Source: Molanna angustata (Eukaryota > Arthropoda > Insecta > Trichoptera > Molannidae). From it: DNA of 64,000 nt. The stretch covers positions 846,546-910,545 of the forward strand of contig OY754981.1 of the NCBI GenBank assembly GCA_963576475.1. The letters run 5' to 3'. Positions 29,760 through 41,499 of the stretch are shown here, piece by piece (position 1 is the stretch's first letter; every line of letters starts with the position of its first letter). Under the pieces are notes generated by a model. It was not told the DNA's origin. It was given only the letters and a program-made list of their open reading frames with translations, and searched no databases. The position numbers and the translations under genes are program-made.

Positions 29760-31290
29760 ATTATACGAGTAAAAAAACTTTGACTTGAATATTGCTTCTC
29801 TGGTACTTTTTTACACTTCACAGTGAAAAACCGCGATCCGAACACATAACTTTCGGCTCAGAAGTCAGACAATCTTACTTCTGTAGGTACACGGTTTATA
29901 TTTTAAAATCTAGTTTCGAAGCTCAATTGTTGTTGATATCTGAATCAAATATAGGTATTTTACGTCCCAATTAAAAATCTATGAGAAACATATTATATCT
30001 ATGATAATTCATATCCAACCAAATAAATACGTATTTTTATTAATTAAGTTGCAACTTTTATTAGCATTTATATGAGTTCTGATACATTCAGAGGCACAAT
30101 TAAACGAACAATTAAGATTATATAAAAATGTATTATTTTCGGAATAATTAATATACACAAAATTGGGAATATATTCTCAATTATAATATCCTATACAGTC
30201 GTTTTTTGTGGATACAATTTTGTTGACACCAACCGACAATTCCGTTGGTTGTATGTATATTTCATATTAGATATTACGTATTATGAAGGAAGTATTAGAA
30301 AAAACGCAAAAAACATGTATGGCCCTTAACATAAATATATATATGTATATATATGTGTGCATGTATGTATATATGTGTGAGCGTGTAGGTGTGTATGAAG
30401 GTGTGTGTATGAATGTTTTTGGCTTCTAAACTGTTATTTTTTTTTATATTATGTTGATGGAATGCTTTTTTTGGCTCTAACACTGTAAAAATAATATTGT
30501 ATCATTAAACTGTAAGTGAGCTGTAGCTTCCCAAGGAAATTAAATAAATATGCACACCTTCGAATGTATGAAATACGAAAAAATATCGTATACCTATCTG
30601 TGTAAACAATATTTTTCGTGAAAACGGTAAAATTTAGTTTTTTATAAAAAGCAAGATTAGTAATTAATAATGTAAAAAACTCAGCCAGTAGATTTTCATA
30701 TTCTCTTTCGATTGAAGTAAATATCTACTTCATAGGCCTTGTGATTTTTTAGTTACAAATATTTTTTATTCCAAAAAAACAAAATACTAAACAAATTCAA
30801 ATTTCAAAAAACTTACACAATAGAATAAAGGCGTAAAAATAAACTTTTCTTTGTTTCAAAGATGTGTGTTTTGGGTGTATTAGGGAAGAGATTTTCAAAA
30901 TTAACTGTAGTCTCTTAAATTCGAGTCTACGATTCTTATAATACATTTTCGTTCGGCCTCGGTTCGGCTCGTTAACTAACTCGACATATTCCGTCGACGT
31001 CTAAATTGGTACGATATATTGGTAATTAATTTTTCAACTGTAAAAAATAGCTCGTTTAAATTCTTATTAATCTTGAGAAAGTCAGTTCGGCCTCAATCCG
31101 TATGTGTTATCATTATATGTAAAATAGACTTACATCAATCAAAATTCCAATAAATGAACATTTACATCGTTAAATTGATTAAAACTAAATTAATTCTTAT
31201 ATCTTAATTTATATTTTATGAATATTTCTTCGTTTATTTTATACATATTACAATTTTATAACGAAACTGGAAAGGCGAAACATATTTAAA
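29760..31290. other. Unassigned AT-rich DNA with TA/TG microsatellite
   Basis: 30328-30420 is a TATATG/TGTGTA-rich simple repeat. The rest shows no frame above chance and no repeat partner. Confidence 0.5.
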
Positions 31291-31299
31291 CACACACAT

Positions 31300-31365
31300 A
31301 ATTCATCATGCCGTATTCCTATTTGGGATAGGAATTCATCATGCCGTATTCCTATTTGGGATAGG
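31300..31365 (+). repeat. 33-bp exact tandem duplication
   Basis: A unit starting AATTCATCATGCCGTATTCC occurs twice without change, step 33 bases. Confidence 0.95.
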
Positions 31366-31691
31366 CAGATAAAACCGAACGCAATACTATTTTCTCCTGA
31401 GATTTAGTTATCGTTTTGTTAGCATTCAAGTATCATATTTTATTTATTTAATAATATTTATAAAAAACTTCATTTTTTACTAGCGCTTACTTCACTCAGA
31501 TTTCATCCCGAGATAAGGAAGGTACTTTATAAAAAAATGTTATAAATGAACAAACAAATAAAAGAAAAGCCATCAAAAAAGAAGAAAAATACAGTTATAA
31601 TTACAGTCAACAACAATTGTGATATACCCCTCATACACACTCATATATTATTCTTATTTCCAATTTTTCTTTCTTTCAAGATCCGTCCAAT

Positions 31692-31803
31692 TGATGGGTC
31701 GGTGGCTGAGCAGGTACAGCGCTGAATTAGAAGTCCAGTGAACGAAGGTTCGAATCCTGCCTCGTTAGCTATAGCACAAGCATTTGCTTAGTTTAATAAA
31801 TTC
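31692..31803 (+). repeat. SINE-2 family, copy c
   Basis: Head GGGTCGGTGGCTGAGCAGG with box B GGTTCGAATCC, then CACAAGCATTTGCTTA. The tail after that is lost. Confidence 0.8.
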
Positions 31804-32026
31804 AACATGGCATTGCAATAGTATGAACATAATTGCATCGTCAAACATCTTATAAGCAGAGTAAATGCATGTGATTTGCATACACCAAGGAATATTTGTA
31901 ATTTTTCAGTGTTTAAATTTGGAGTTACTTAAAGAAACACATTTTTTCTTAAATAAATTTTATTTTAATAATACAACACTTAAAAACACAATCATCAGTA
32001 ATAGAAAAAAAAACACAGTAAAAAAA

Positions 32027-32190
32027 ATTATTGCCATTTTAAAGACATAAAACAAAAGAAACAAAACAATAAAGACTTAGAGACATTTTAAAACAAGAAA
32101 TACAAAAAATTATTGCCATTTTAAAGACATAAAACAAAAGAAACAAAAAATAAAGACTTAGAGACATTTTAAAACAAGAAATACAAAAAA
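32027..32190 (+). repeat. 82-bp tandem duplication
   Basis: The unit beginning ATTATTGCCATTTTAAAGAC occurs at 32027 and 32109, nearly identical (an indel in an A-run). A third start, ATTATTTC, follows at 32191. Confidence 0.9.
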
Positions 32191-32307
32191 TTATTTCTAC
32201 AGAATTATAAGTAATACAAAATGTAATGAATATAACGTAAGTAATAAAAAGATAAAAGATAACTTAAAAATCCGTCAATAATAATAAGTCTATTTTATTT
32301 TTGTAAT

Positions 32308-32410
32308 AATTTAATTCAGTTGCCAGTATCTAATCTGTTTCGACATGGTTGAACAACACCACCCCATTGTAAGTAACCCACTATATTTTGTCTATTTGAT
32401 ATTTTTTATT
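32308..32410 (+). repeat. Dispersed repeat V, copy 1
   Basis: GTTGCCAGTATCTAATCTGTTTC, GTTGAACAACACCACCCCATTG and ACCCACTATATT recur at 60040-60115. Confidence 0.65.
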
Positions 32411-32454
32411 TAAGAGTAGATTTTAAATTTTTACAATTATTACAGTAATTAAAA

Positions 32455-32600
32455 GTGGCCAGGGATAAAGTTCACCAGGAACGCAGACCGCCAGGACGTC
32501 TTCCCAAGAGATTGAAGGACAGCTGGTAATCCACGTCACAGGAGAGAAGCTGACGCAGGACTTTAACAGCCCAACAGGCACAAAAGAGAGGTAGTTTTTT
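32455..32600 (+). pseudogene. Possible LINE tail
   Basis: The + frame reads VARDKVHQERRPPGRLPKRLKDSW, stop, STSQERS, resembling the GRPxxRWxDSW type of LINE C-terminus. Short and broken; low confidence. Confidence 0.4.
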
Positions 32601-32604
32601 ATTA

Positions 32605-33455
32605 TATAATTTTTTTTAATTATAAATGTGTTTTCTGACGAAATCATTATAAAATAAATATCGATTTTAAAAATGTATATTTTTTATCGATGGCATGATC
32701 AATAGTAATCACCGCTGCGCGCCCACCAATATTTTATGACAGTCAGACATGGAGATGTACAGGGACAGCTGATGGTTATATTATGTTGTTACACGGGGAA
32801 GATCGGGGTGAGATAAGGATGGTTTGACGATGCGCACTGCTGCGAAATCATCTGGACATCTGTAGGGTAAGTACCTAGTAACTACTCCCTCCTGCACAGG
32901 CCATTGATAAGGGTTTGAAGAGTTTATTATGATGGATTCAAAGGTTGTGTTAAAATATTCGTGAAATGCATTTTTCACCCTTAATCAAAATAATACTACA
33001 CTAATATAAATATAATTGACTTAATCATTGTGGTCTACTCAAACCAACGACCCTTGTAGTTTTTGCAAAGTAAAATTGAGTGTGACCAACACATAAGTCT
33101 CGACAACATAAATTATTGTATCTACCTACACTTTTTTCTTTTTAAAAGATTGATTAACCCAAGATGCTGTTTAAAATTTGATTTGCACTATAGTGTTAAT
33201 CTGAGGGCTCCATGAGCAACTCTTCGTACTATGCATCTTTTTGTCGCTCACTTAGCGTTCTGTGAAGGGGTCGTTTATAGTCCTCACATGCAAGGCGGGT
33301 GGTGGTTGGAGGTGCATTCTTTAAACAAAAATTAAACCACTCAATTTTTCAGCATGAGCTAATTTGAAATTTCAAGCATTAACAAGGTTTATCAGAAACT
33401 CCTTGAATTATATTAAATTCACAGTCAAATAACCACATTATGACAAATCGGTTCT
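32605..33455. other. Unassigned DNA
   Basis: No motif in the frames at 32423-32978 (- strand); no repeat partner found. Confidence 0.45.
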
Positions 33456-33457
33456 CA

Positions 33458-33594
33458 ATGATCGACGAAGTTTTTATTTTGTAGAATTCCATTATAAATT
33501 ATGTCTGTAATTAAAAGTAAACCACTTTTTGATTCTACATGAATTTTATTATGTGCGATAGGCCTATTTCGCCTTTTTAGGGCATTTACTAGCT
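33458..33594 (-). repeat. Dispersed repeat family P, copy 2
   Basis: Reverse complement of 603-737. Here a second arm follows: the block TGTCTGTAATTAAAAGTAAACCACTTTT at 33502-33530 is mirrored at 33610-33640, so 33500-33641 can fold into a hairpin of about 30 bp. Confidence 0.75.
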
Positions 33595-33641
33595 TTTGAC
33601 TAATGTGTCAAAATAGTGGTTTACTTTTAACTATAGACATA

Positions 33642-33755
33642 AATCGGTTCTCCCTTAATATTCCAACTTCGACTCATTAAGATGTTTAAAAAAATGTCAT
33701 AAAGATACCATTGACTCCCAATAGTGAAAAAATCCAATGTTTTCGTATATTCAAC
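33642..33755. repeat. Foldback MITE family FB, single right arm E
   Basis: CGGTTCTCCCTTAATATTCCAACTTCG, ATGTTTAAAAAAATGTCA, TTGACTCCCAATAGTGAAAAAATCCAATGTTTTCGTATA: the outer half of FB with no partner arm nearby. Confidence 0.7.
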
Positions 33756-33784
33756 TTTAAAAATATTCGAGCTAAATTATGGGT

Positions 33785-33890
33785 TAGTACAATAAAATCC
33801 AATGCCTAGAACAACTGTCGCGAAGATTTTCCATGCTAAAGTTTCTTTTCAGTTGTTCCCTAGATGTAAAAAAATTAGCTTCAATAATGT
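33785..33890 (+). repeat. Dispersed repeat U, copy 1
   Basis: AACAACTGTCGCGAAGATTTTCCATGCTAAAG, TTTTCAGTTGTTCCCTAGATGTA recurs as AATAACTGTTGCAATGATTTTCCTTGCTAAAG, TTGCAGTTGTTACCCAGATGTA at 56786-56860. Possibly a coding remnant; not identified. Confidence 0.55.
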
Positions 33891-33894
33891 TACT

Positions 33895-36145
33895 GAGCAA
33901 AAGCGTCCATGGAATGATCTTTATCATTAAACGGAGCTTTGTACCACGAATATAAGTGAAAATTGTTGAGTCTCTTCCCTAGAAGGTACATCATATTTTA
34001 CGCTGTCGGGACTCGAAGGTTAAACTCTCGCTGTCAAATTTGATAGGCAAACAATAGAGCCACAAAAGGTGTTAGGGAGATTCCATCACTCACTTATCAC
34101 TACCACTAATCATCGCATTGTTCATAAATATCCATGTGGTAGACACAAATGAGTAGTAGATACATACTTTAAACATAATTTCTACGAGGTAGAACTCTTC
34201 CCCGAATATAAATTTACAATAAACTGGGGTTGTAATATTTTGACAGAAGCACTAATCATTCAAGAATACCTACAGTTGATTTTGGACGCTCAATATCGTT
34301 ACATATTTGACCTTTTTGATATCAGCTGTTTATTGATACAAAATATATTGACTGTCAGTTTATAACAATATTTAATTTGGATCTTTTATATTGTCCCGTT
34401 TTCGTCAAGGGCGCAAAAATTGTGTGACATCAGGGTTGTTGCGAACATCAGCATCAGCAAAAGAATATTGTTTAACCTACAAAAACAATGACTACTCCTA
34501 ATATACATCAGGGACTCGGACTACCCCATAGCATATTGGAGAGCAAAACGGCAAACAGACAACAAAATGTAAGAGAATGTCGATGGTATATAGGTCCCTA
34601 TGTGTGTACGTGTTGCCATCTATTGTTTCTGATTTAAATAATTCATTTTGTTGTACCTTTATTATTGTTGTCAAACCATTTCTGTAAAAAAAATCACGTT
34701 CATTATAAATAAATAAAAAAACAAGTGAATTTTGGCCAACGCTATACCTATTTCTCACTACCAAGTCACTCCAACAAAGTATTCAAATTTTGTATAGAAA
34801 ATTTTCAGCATTTCAATGAAATGAGTTTGTTAATGGGCTCTAAGCGAGTATAGAATCGAATGGGTACTTTAGTCTATTATCGATAAAGTAGAATAAACAC
34901 GCTCTACATAGCATATAGTACACAGAAACACACATATAGGTACATAGTGATGAAAATTTCAGAATACAATCTCAGTATGATACTAGTTAGATTATCTGTA
35001 ATGAATTAAATAACCCTAAAAATTGCGAATTCATTACTCATCACACTATATCCCCTTGGGTTAGTGAGGAGTCGTTAGTTCGTTTCCGTGTCCAGACCAT
35101 CTATATGCACCCTTTCCAGGGTGAGGAGTAAAAATACTTATGAAGGAAAATAAATACCGACGACGCGACGATTAAAACTAAGTACACGACATTTTTGTCA
35201 TTCTGTGCTTGTTATACCTACTGGTGTAAAATTTAATTTTGGGAAAATCACCAAATGCAAGAAATTCATACTCCATTTAACAAGAGAACCATTTTAAAGA
35301 CGACGTCATGCTGTGAGGTGAACTGTACACAGGAATGAAAGAAAGGAAGTCAGAAGTAACAGACAAAAGTTATGGGTGCACACATTAAACACACAAACAA
35401 GTGACGTGGTTCATTAAGTCTGTTCTGTTGGAACTGTTCTGTATTAAGTAAGACTAATTGTGGGATCGGAAAAGAACAATCGGTGTACTAATTGAAAGAT
35501 GAACAGTTGGTCACGATAGGTGGAGGTAGCGAGTAAGGTCTAATTAAAGACCAAATAAACACCAGGAGACGTCAACTAGAGAAATATTGAGCATTGTTCA
35601 AACCTGCGATGTCAAATGATAAACAAATTCAAGAATACCTATTATATAGAGCCGATAGTGACAACGCGTAACTAGTGACTTAGACCTGTAGATTTTGTTG
35701 TAAAATTTGATCTGCGAACGTACCTACCTTATAAAAACAATTTGATTCAAAACCAATGTTTCAATACTATTATCGTAATAAATATGTGTGTATATATTTT
35801 TCGGCAAATAACTAATCAAGGAAAAGCTTTCTTAGAATTACATCCCCCCTAAAACTACCACCGGATTGGGCAAGGAAAGATCTTTGGCAAGCACAATACG
35901 GTGGAGATCAGGTCGACCTGTCGGAAAGTTTGGGACCGGGACCAGAGGCGGCTCGTGATTGAAATTATAGGCGGTGCATATTTACATAAACATAATAATA
36001 TGTACCTATATTCATCTTTATATGTCTTACGCAATTCTTGCTTCTGTGGGTTTTAAACACTGTTAAGTTGGAAGAATTGCCAAATGCCACTTAATTCGCC
36101 ACTTATGCAGGATGCAAGGAAGTATTTATTATTTTTTGACAAATT
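33895..36145. other. Unassigned DNA
   Basis: 2.2 kb with no recognisable gene, no long frame with motifs and no repeat partner in the window. Slightly GC-richer patches at 35040-35115 and 35845-35970 were examined without result. Confidence 0.45.
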
Positions 36146-36150
36146 TATTT

Positions 36151-36192
36151 GATTACCAGTAGGAAAAAAGTCCAATCTATGCGTATATAGTA
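36151..36192. repeat. Foldback MITE family FB, outer end G
   Basis: ACCAGTAGGAAAAAAGTCCAATCTATGCGTATA matches the outer end seen at 28378-28405. Confidence 0.5.
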
Positions 36193-36199
36193 TATGTTA

Positions 36200-36360
36200 T
36201 CATAAAATAGTCGATTGTATTTTTTTTCTCAAGCAATTTAAATGTACTTATTCAAATATTAATTTAACACGTATCCAATAACAAATTGACACTTTCTGGA
36301 TATATATTTATAGTCCCATAGAGCTAGACTGAAAACACAATTAAAACTATATCTCATCTG
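36200..36360 (-). repeat. SINE-3 family, copy b (headless)
   Basis: On the - strand AGTTTTAATTGTGTTTTCAGTC, ATATCCAGAAAGTGTCAATTTGTTATTGGATACG matches the body of copy a. Only the last few bases of the tRNA-like head remain. Confidence 0.75.
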
Positions 36361-36390
36361 GAAATATAACCCGATCCTTTATATAACTCT

Positions 36391-36475
36391 ATAAGTTGAT
36401 TGGAATGAATTGCCTAATGGCAATAAGACTACCAGTGTGTAATCAATTTGCATATATTATGTACAAAGGGATTAA
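36391..36475 (+). repeat. Solo 3' end of CR1-like LINE
   Basis: TTGATTGGAATGAATTGCCTAATGGCAATAAGACTACCAGTGTG and TATATTATGTACAAAGGGAT follow the order of 56555-56640. Confidence 0.65.
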
Positions 36476-36479
36476 TAAA

Positions 36480-37555
36480 AATTAAATATATAAGCGAGAA
36501 ATTCAAAATTTTTGTATTACAAATAAATTACTACAGTAAGATTTTATAAGTTCATTTTAATTAAGATTTTCATATCGTTTGGCCAAATACATCACAGTAA
36601 AAAAATATATAACAACATTTGTTATTTGTATAAAAAATGGATATTTCTTATAAATTAAAGTTTCATTAAATGCTAGGTAGGTACTCACACTGGGTATAAT
36701 ATATCTAGATGCAAATGAAAAAAAAAACTTTCGACACTTTCATTTGTATAAACACTTCGATTACACGATTGTTTTAAATATGGATTTGTTTTTGGACACC
36801 ATTGATAAAGCATTGAGACAGTCATCTGTTATAATAAGAATATAATAATGTATTATCCTCAAAAATATTAGAAAAAATTCGTAGAAAATCACCGATGGCA
36901 CTCCTCAGTTGTCATTGAGATTGTACAAATAATTGTATGATAATTTACTATAAGACTGAATCGTAGGCATTTCAAATAGTTTTTAAATTGTTATCACTCC
37001 ATCGACGTTGAAAAAATACCCCGAGAATAAAGAACACGCAATTCAGTCGATATTATTTCATATCTTTATTCACGCTAGAAAGATGTTTTGTTTAAAAAAC
37101 AGATAAATCGATGAATGACACTTTGTGTTCTGTGTGGACAACCGGTCAAACTTGAATGTTGTTGTATAACATTATACGTCAGTAAATGTAAAATAATCTT
37201 TACTAATCAAATCTAAAAGGTCGTTTTTACGCATGTTTTTGGTAACTCTTATTATGGACAGAATATGTCTTTAATGCGCATGTGCGGGGCAGATCGAAAA
37301 TTGCACGACAACTGAATGATTACATCTCTTTCTAACGCATATGTAGACCAATGAGGCATTATCACACCGACGATTATGAACAAAATATAGAATTTGTGTG
37401 AGGCACAGTATGAGATCTCACATTTATTTACGGGCATTATTGAAAGTGCACATAATCCTTAATGCGCATGCGCGAAATATCTTTCGTACTACAGTATACT
37501 CAAGACTACACCGCGCATTCACCATGTACCTACAGGAAATTTACTACATACATAT
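36480..37555. other. Unassigned AT-rich DNA
   Basis: GCGCATG(T/C)GCG occurs at 37276 and 37462, each preceded by TTAATGC, a possible small duplication. Nothing else recognised. Confidence 0.45.
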
Positions 37556-37560
37556 TATTA

Positions 37561-38601
37561 CTAGTTGCATGTAACACATGAGATCCAACTGTCGATAGCG
37601 ATAGTATGTATAGTTGAAGAATATGTACCAAACTATAAACCCATAGATACAAATTATTGAATATTTTCAGATATTTTGTTTTCTATACAACATATGTAGG
37701 TATGTATGTCAAGATAGGATAGTATGGAGGAAGATCCTTTTTCCTACCCAGAATATGCAAATTGCATGATGGTATGTATGTATGTTTGGAGATGAAGTAA
37801 CAAACTATTAAGTCTTCTTACATATTGTGTATAGGCGACTGCCATACAAAATGTATGAAGCGATGTCGTCACTAAATTCAATTTTTAAAAAAATTGTTAA
37901 AAAAAAATTGAGATCTTCTACTACAATGTTAATATTTTTTATAGAAAATTAAATTATCTAGTTGGGGTGTTTCGGCTTTTTTCGATAATTGTAAAAGTTT
38001 TGGAAATATAGGCAGTTAAACTCATAAATTTATCATAAAAAAAATATTTTTCTTAATAAAAAATGTTTGAGAAACCCTGGAATTTTTTTGAAAAAACTAA
38101 TTTGAGATTTTGCATTTGTCTATGTTTGTACCAATTTTCAGCGTTCTAGCGTTTATGGTTTCTGAGATATATGGAAAAATAAAATAAAAATTCAAAAGTT
38201 GATAACCCCTGACTGAAACAAAAATTCAAAATTCCGAGTACAAAAGTTTTGTAGGCCTGTAACTGTTTATATATTCTGAAATTTTAGGCTCTGTAAATTG
38301 AGCGGATCAAAAGTTATAAGGGGGGACGGACACACAGACACACAGACACACACACACACAGACACACACACACACAGACACACACACACACAGACACACG
38401 AAATGTTCTACTCCGAATTCTGAGTAAATCCGTGTATGGAACATATATGCTGCGAAGCCTCTAAGTTGGTGTTTTTTGACTTCAAAGTTGGAAAAGCCGT
38501 GAAAAAAGTAGACCTCTCCATACAATTCTCGCGTATTCTGGCTTGATACATTGTCGATATGTTAAGAGAACAAAGTTCTCCTGAACAAATCGACAGTTGG
38601 A
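37561..38601 (-). mobile_element. Helentron-like non-autonomous element, copy 2 (reversed)
   Basis: Reverse complement of copy 1 over its whole 1.04 kb with very few differences; the main length change is in the GT microsatellite (38333-38400). Ends on the - strand: A|TCCAACTGTCGAT and CTAG|T, as in copy 1. Both copies carry the TCATACATTTTGTATGG block and LINE-tail-like segment. The 90-residue Cys-rich frame seen here is just microsatellite translation. Confidence 0.85.
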
Positions 38602-38649
38602 TTAAAATGTATGTTTACAAGTGTTTTGATAAATTTCTAGGGATATTTC

Positions 38650-38990
38650 TTTTTTATTTTAGTAAGCAGTGCAGTGCACTTATGCACTCACTAAGAAACC
38701 GCCTGTGACCGGGACACCAACTACCCTACCTGACATGGAAGACTTAATAGATTATGCTTTAGTCTCACCAGATGCAAAGAGAACGGTGCGGTATAAGGGT
38801 GGAAGAAGATGTTTCCTGCAATCGCGGCGAGATACAAACTGACGTACACCTTCTCATCTGTCAAGATATGCCAGTGAGATGCGACGCAGAGGACTTGAAG
38901 ATGGTCAATGACAATGCTGTTGCGGTTTGCTGTATACTGGAGTGGGAAGGCCTAGTGGTGAAGAACTCGGACTCGTTAAATAAGTAAGTT
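38650..38990 (+). pseudogene. Possible LINE C-terminal tail with zinc-knuckle pattern
   Basis: The + frame from 38772 reads CNRGEIQTDVHLLICQDMP and later CCILEWEGL, ending DSLNK and a stop. C.xGE...D.HLL.C is the usual LINE tail pattern. Weak, but the surrounding 4 kb consists of LINE 3' ends. Confidence 0.45.
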
Positions 38991-39365
38991 AGGCAAATAA
39001 CTTAAGAAATATCGTGGGCCACGTAGAGGGTAAATTATGTTTTTTCGCTTAGATGGTAATATATATATGTTTAAACTGCCCCCTTCCACGACGAAAATTC
39101 TCAAGTTATTTATTATTATTAATTAAATTTACATAAATTTAATAAGTAGGTTTTATATAATTACATGCTAGAAATATTGTGTGTGTAATTGCGATGGTAC
39201 AATGAACACCTCACTAGGAAGTCCTGTGCCGAGGTGTTAATTTGGCAGTTGCGTAGCATCTGACAAGAGTACATAGGTTATATTATTCTTCTTAGATTAA
39301 ATTACAAATTCGCTATTGTAATAAATGTAGAAGTTAAATTATGATAGATTTGGTGTTAATGTTAT

Positions 39366-39698
39366 TTATATGTTCCGAACCGATGCTACATAATATCCAT
39401 TATATTGTGTTTTTGTATATAGTTTTGTGACGTGGTATTTTGTGATAGCAGCTATTAGTGAAGTTTGTAAACAATTGTTTAATTTGATGGCATGATATTT
39501 GAAATGTCTTAGACCGCGCGTAGTTTGTGACTTGGGTATATTAATTGTATTGGTGATAGAGGTTCTTGTAGTTCTTGGGGGCTGTGTATTGTGTAAAATG
39601 GGTAAATTGTATTTCAATTGATTTAGTAGTGCAGATTTCGCGTATGATTTTCGCAGTGTCATGATTTCCAGAGTCTTGAAAATTACTGTAAATCTCAC
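39366..39698 (-). pseudogene. Possible LINE C-terminal tail
   Basis: 110 codons on the - strand: SYAKSALLNQLKYNLP, then INIPKSQTTRGLRHFKYH, similar in placement to the FNIPxRRTRH module of the LINE at 5900-7140. No other domain. Could be chance. Confidence 0.35.
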
Positions 39699-39894
39699 AA
39701 CTATGAATATAATTGCAGTACTTTTAGCAGGTACTTTCCTAGTAGTGATTTGTATTAATCAACCGTGATTAATAATCAATTGTTTTACTCTTATGTGTGT
39801 TTTTTTCCATTTTTTTCTTGTAGCTCTTTTTAATAATATTTTATTTATTTACGTTTATTGTTGTAAATTATATGAAATTACTTAAAATAAGTAA

Positions 39895-39928
39895 AAAGGG
39901 CATCTACAGAATTATGTAGATGCTCTTT
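39895..39928. repeat. Short hairpin
   Basis: GGCATCTACA and TGTAGATGCTC pair across GAATTA. It could act as an RNA hairpin; no T-run supports a terminator role. Confidence 0.5.
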
Positions 39929-40104
39929 GAGCGATACGCGTCAGTGGTCGAACATATCTTTTAGTGGAAAAAAAGTTGAAAATAGTTTTTTATATAATTT
40001 CAAGTAATTTATAATAATTGATAATAGAATTCCGCCGAGAATTGGCATTCGAAAAACTAGAAATATTTAAGTAGGTATAATAAATGTAAATTAATAAACT
40101 ATTT

Positions 40105-40575
40105 TATTAGGACATAAGGAGGGAATGCAAGATGAAGAAGAGTATTATAAATAAAATGAAAGTGAATTCCTTGAGGTGGTTTGGACATATTGAAAGAATG
40201 AATGATGAACGACTGACCAAAAAATATACATGGGTGTAAGAGATGGAGTAAATAGCAGGGGCCGCCCCAGAAAGGGATGGCATGACCATGTGAATGATAT
40301 TTTGAAAGAAGGAAATATAAGAAGCTTGAATAATCGACGAGCATGTATGAGACGATGCATGGATGTAAAGGAAGCTAGGAATGTATGCAAAATAGAGGAG
40401 TATGGCGCTCGGTTCTCTCTGCTTACCCCGTAAGGGATATGGCGTGATGGTATGTATATAATGAATGTTGACGAGGCGATGAATGTATGTCAAGATAGAA
40501 ATAAGTGGCGTTCGGTTTTCTCTGCCTACCCCATGAGGGACATGGCGTGATGGTATGTATGTATGTATGTATTTT
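40105..40575 (+). pseudogene. LINE 3' end L2, with duplicated terminal segment
   Basis: SLRWFGHIERMNDERLTKK, a frameshift, then RGRPRKGWHDHVNDILKEGN, NNRRACMRRCMDVKEARNVC and the end at GGCGTGATGGTATGTATAT (40440-40460). Immediately after, the last about 130 bases recur (ATGAATGTTGACGAGGCGATG to GGCGTGATGGTATGTATG) as a second 3' end. Either a second, strongly truncated insertion or a tandem duplication. Confidence 0.8.
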
Positions 40576-40629
40576 ATCAGGCAGTGAGTGTAGCACGTGG
40601 AGAGGCAAGACAGTGTCAAATGATCACCT

Positions 40630-40825
40630 AGAATCCTAAAGTGGAGGCTCTGGACCAAAAAAGAGGAGTAGAAAGACCAATAAAAAAGTTAACAGATGAC
40701 ATTGTCCATTATGGGGGTCGTGGATGGCAACAAACAGCTCAAGAAAGAACCAAATGGAAAAGTTTAGAAGAGTCCTTTATCCAGCAGTGCATCGAATATG
40801 ACAATGAAGAAGAATATAGGTAATA
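40630..40825 (+). pseudogene. LINE tail, other family
   Basis: KRGVERPIKKLTDDIV, then GGRGWQQTAQERTKWKSLEES and FIQQ: the GRPxxRWxDDI...W.xxAQDRxxWRxLxEAYVQQ type of LINE C-terminus. Directly follows L2. Confidence 0.6.
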
Positions 40826-41198
40826 TTATTGGATAGGTTTCAGGCGACTCTCTTGATATCCGCAGAAGAAAACTATTCGCTTCATATAAAGAGGAAAGTT
40901 TTTTTGAACGTTGCATTCTCCAGGTAATATGTACATGCACGGCTAATTTATTGTATTAGTTGCATTGTTTTAATAATTAAAATTCTCCACTGACACGAAA
41001 CTACGACACGCCATATTTTAAAATACCACAAGATGTCAGAGAACAAATGAATAATGGAATGAGGTGAGAAAAGGGACTAAACACCGATTTATAATACGTA
41101 ATAATTAATTAATGCATAATTTTATATCATTGAATCCTTCTTTCGACAAAAACTAGTATTTTAAACGTGACTAGTGATGTTTACGATATAAATTATAT

Positions 41199-41386
41199 AT
41201 TATGTCCAATTCTGATTCGTTTCAGAGTACGAAATAGTCTATAACCAACGGGCGACCATGGATAAAATGATTTCTTCCGCGCGGTGTTTGGAAATGAGTC
41301 CCGTATAAATGCAGTCAACATTTTGACATTTTTCACGTAATAAAATTCAGACGGATAAATTTAGACGAATCAGAATAGGACATAAT
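41199..41386. mobile_element. MITE W, copy 2
   Basis: ATTATGTCCAATTCTGATTCGT at the left is mirrored by ACGAATCAGAATAGGACATAAT at the right, 188 bp in all. The shorter copy is at 9746-9861. Confidence 0.75.
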
Positions 41387-41420
41387 GTACTTAATCATTA
41401 ATTTAATCGAATATATTTTT

Positions 41421-41462
41421 TAATTGCATATTATACGCAAACATTGGATTTTTTCCCTGTCA
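41421..41462. repeat. Foldback MITE family FB, outer end F
   Basis: TTGCATATTATACGCAAACATTGGATTTTTTCCCTGTC, the outer part alone. Confidence 0.6.
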
Positions 41463-41499
41463 AATATCATTAATTTTATTTGATAAACCTGTTGAGCCT

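Noticed and set aside
30295..30483. His/Thr/Ile-rich small protein
   Set aside because: It is the translation of a TATG/TGTG microsatellite.
40099..40658. Antisense frames of 81-183 codons over L2
   Set aside because: They lie opposite the recognisable LINE tails and only mirror their codon composition.
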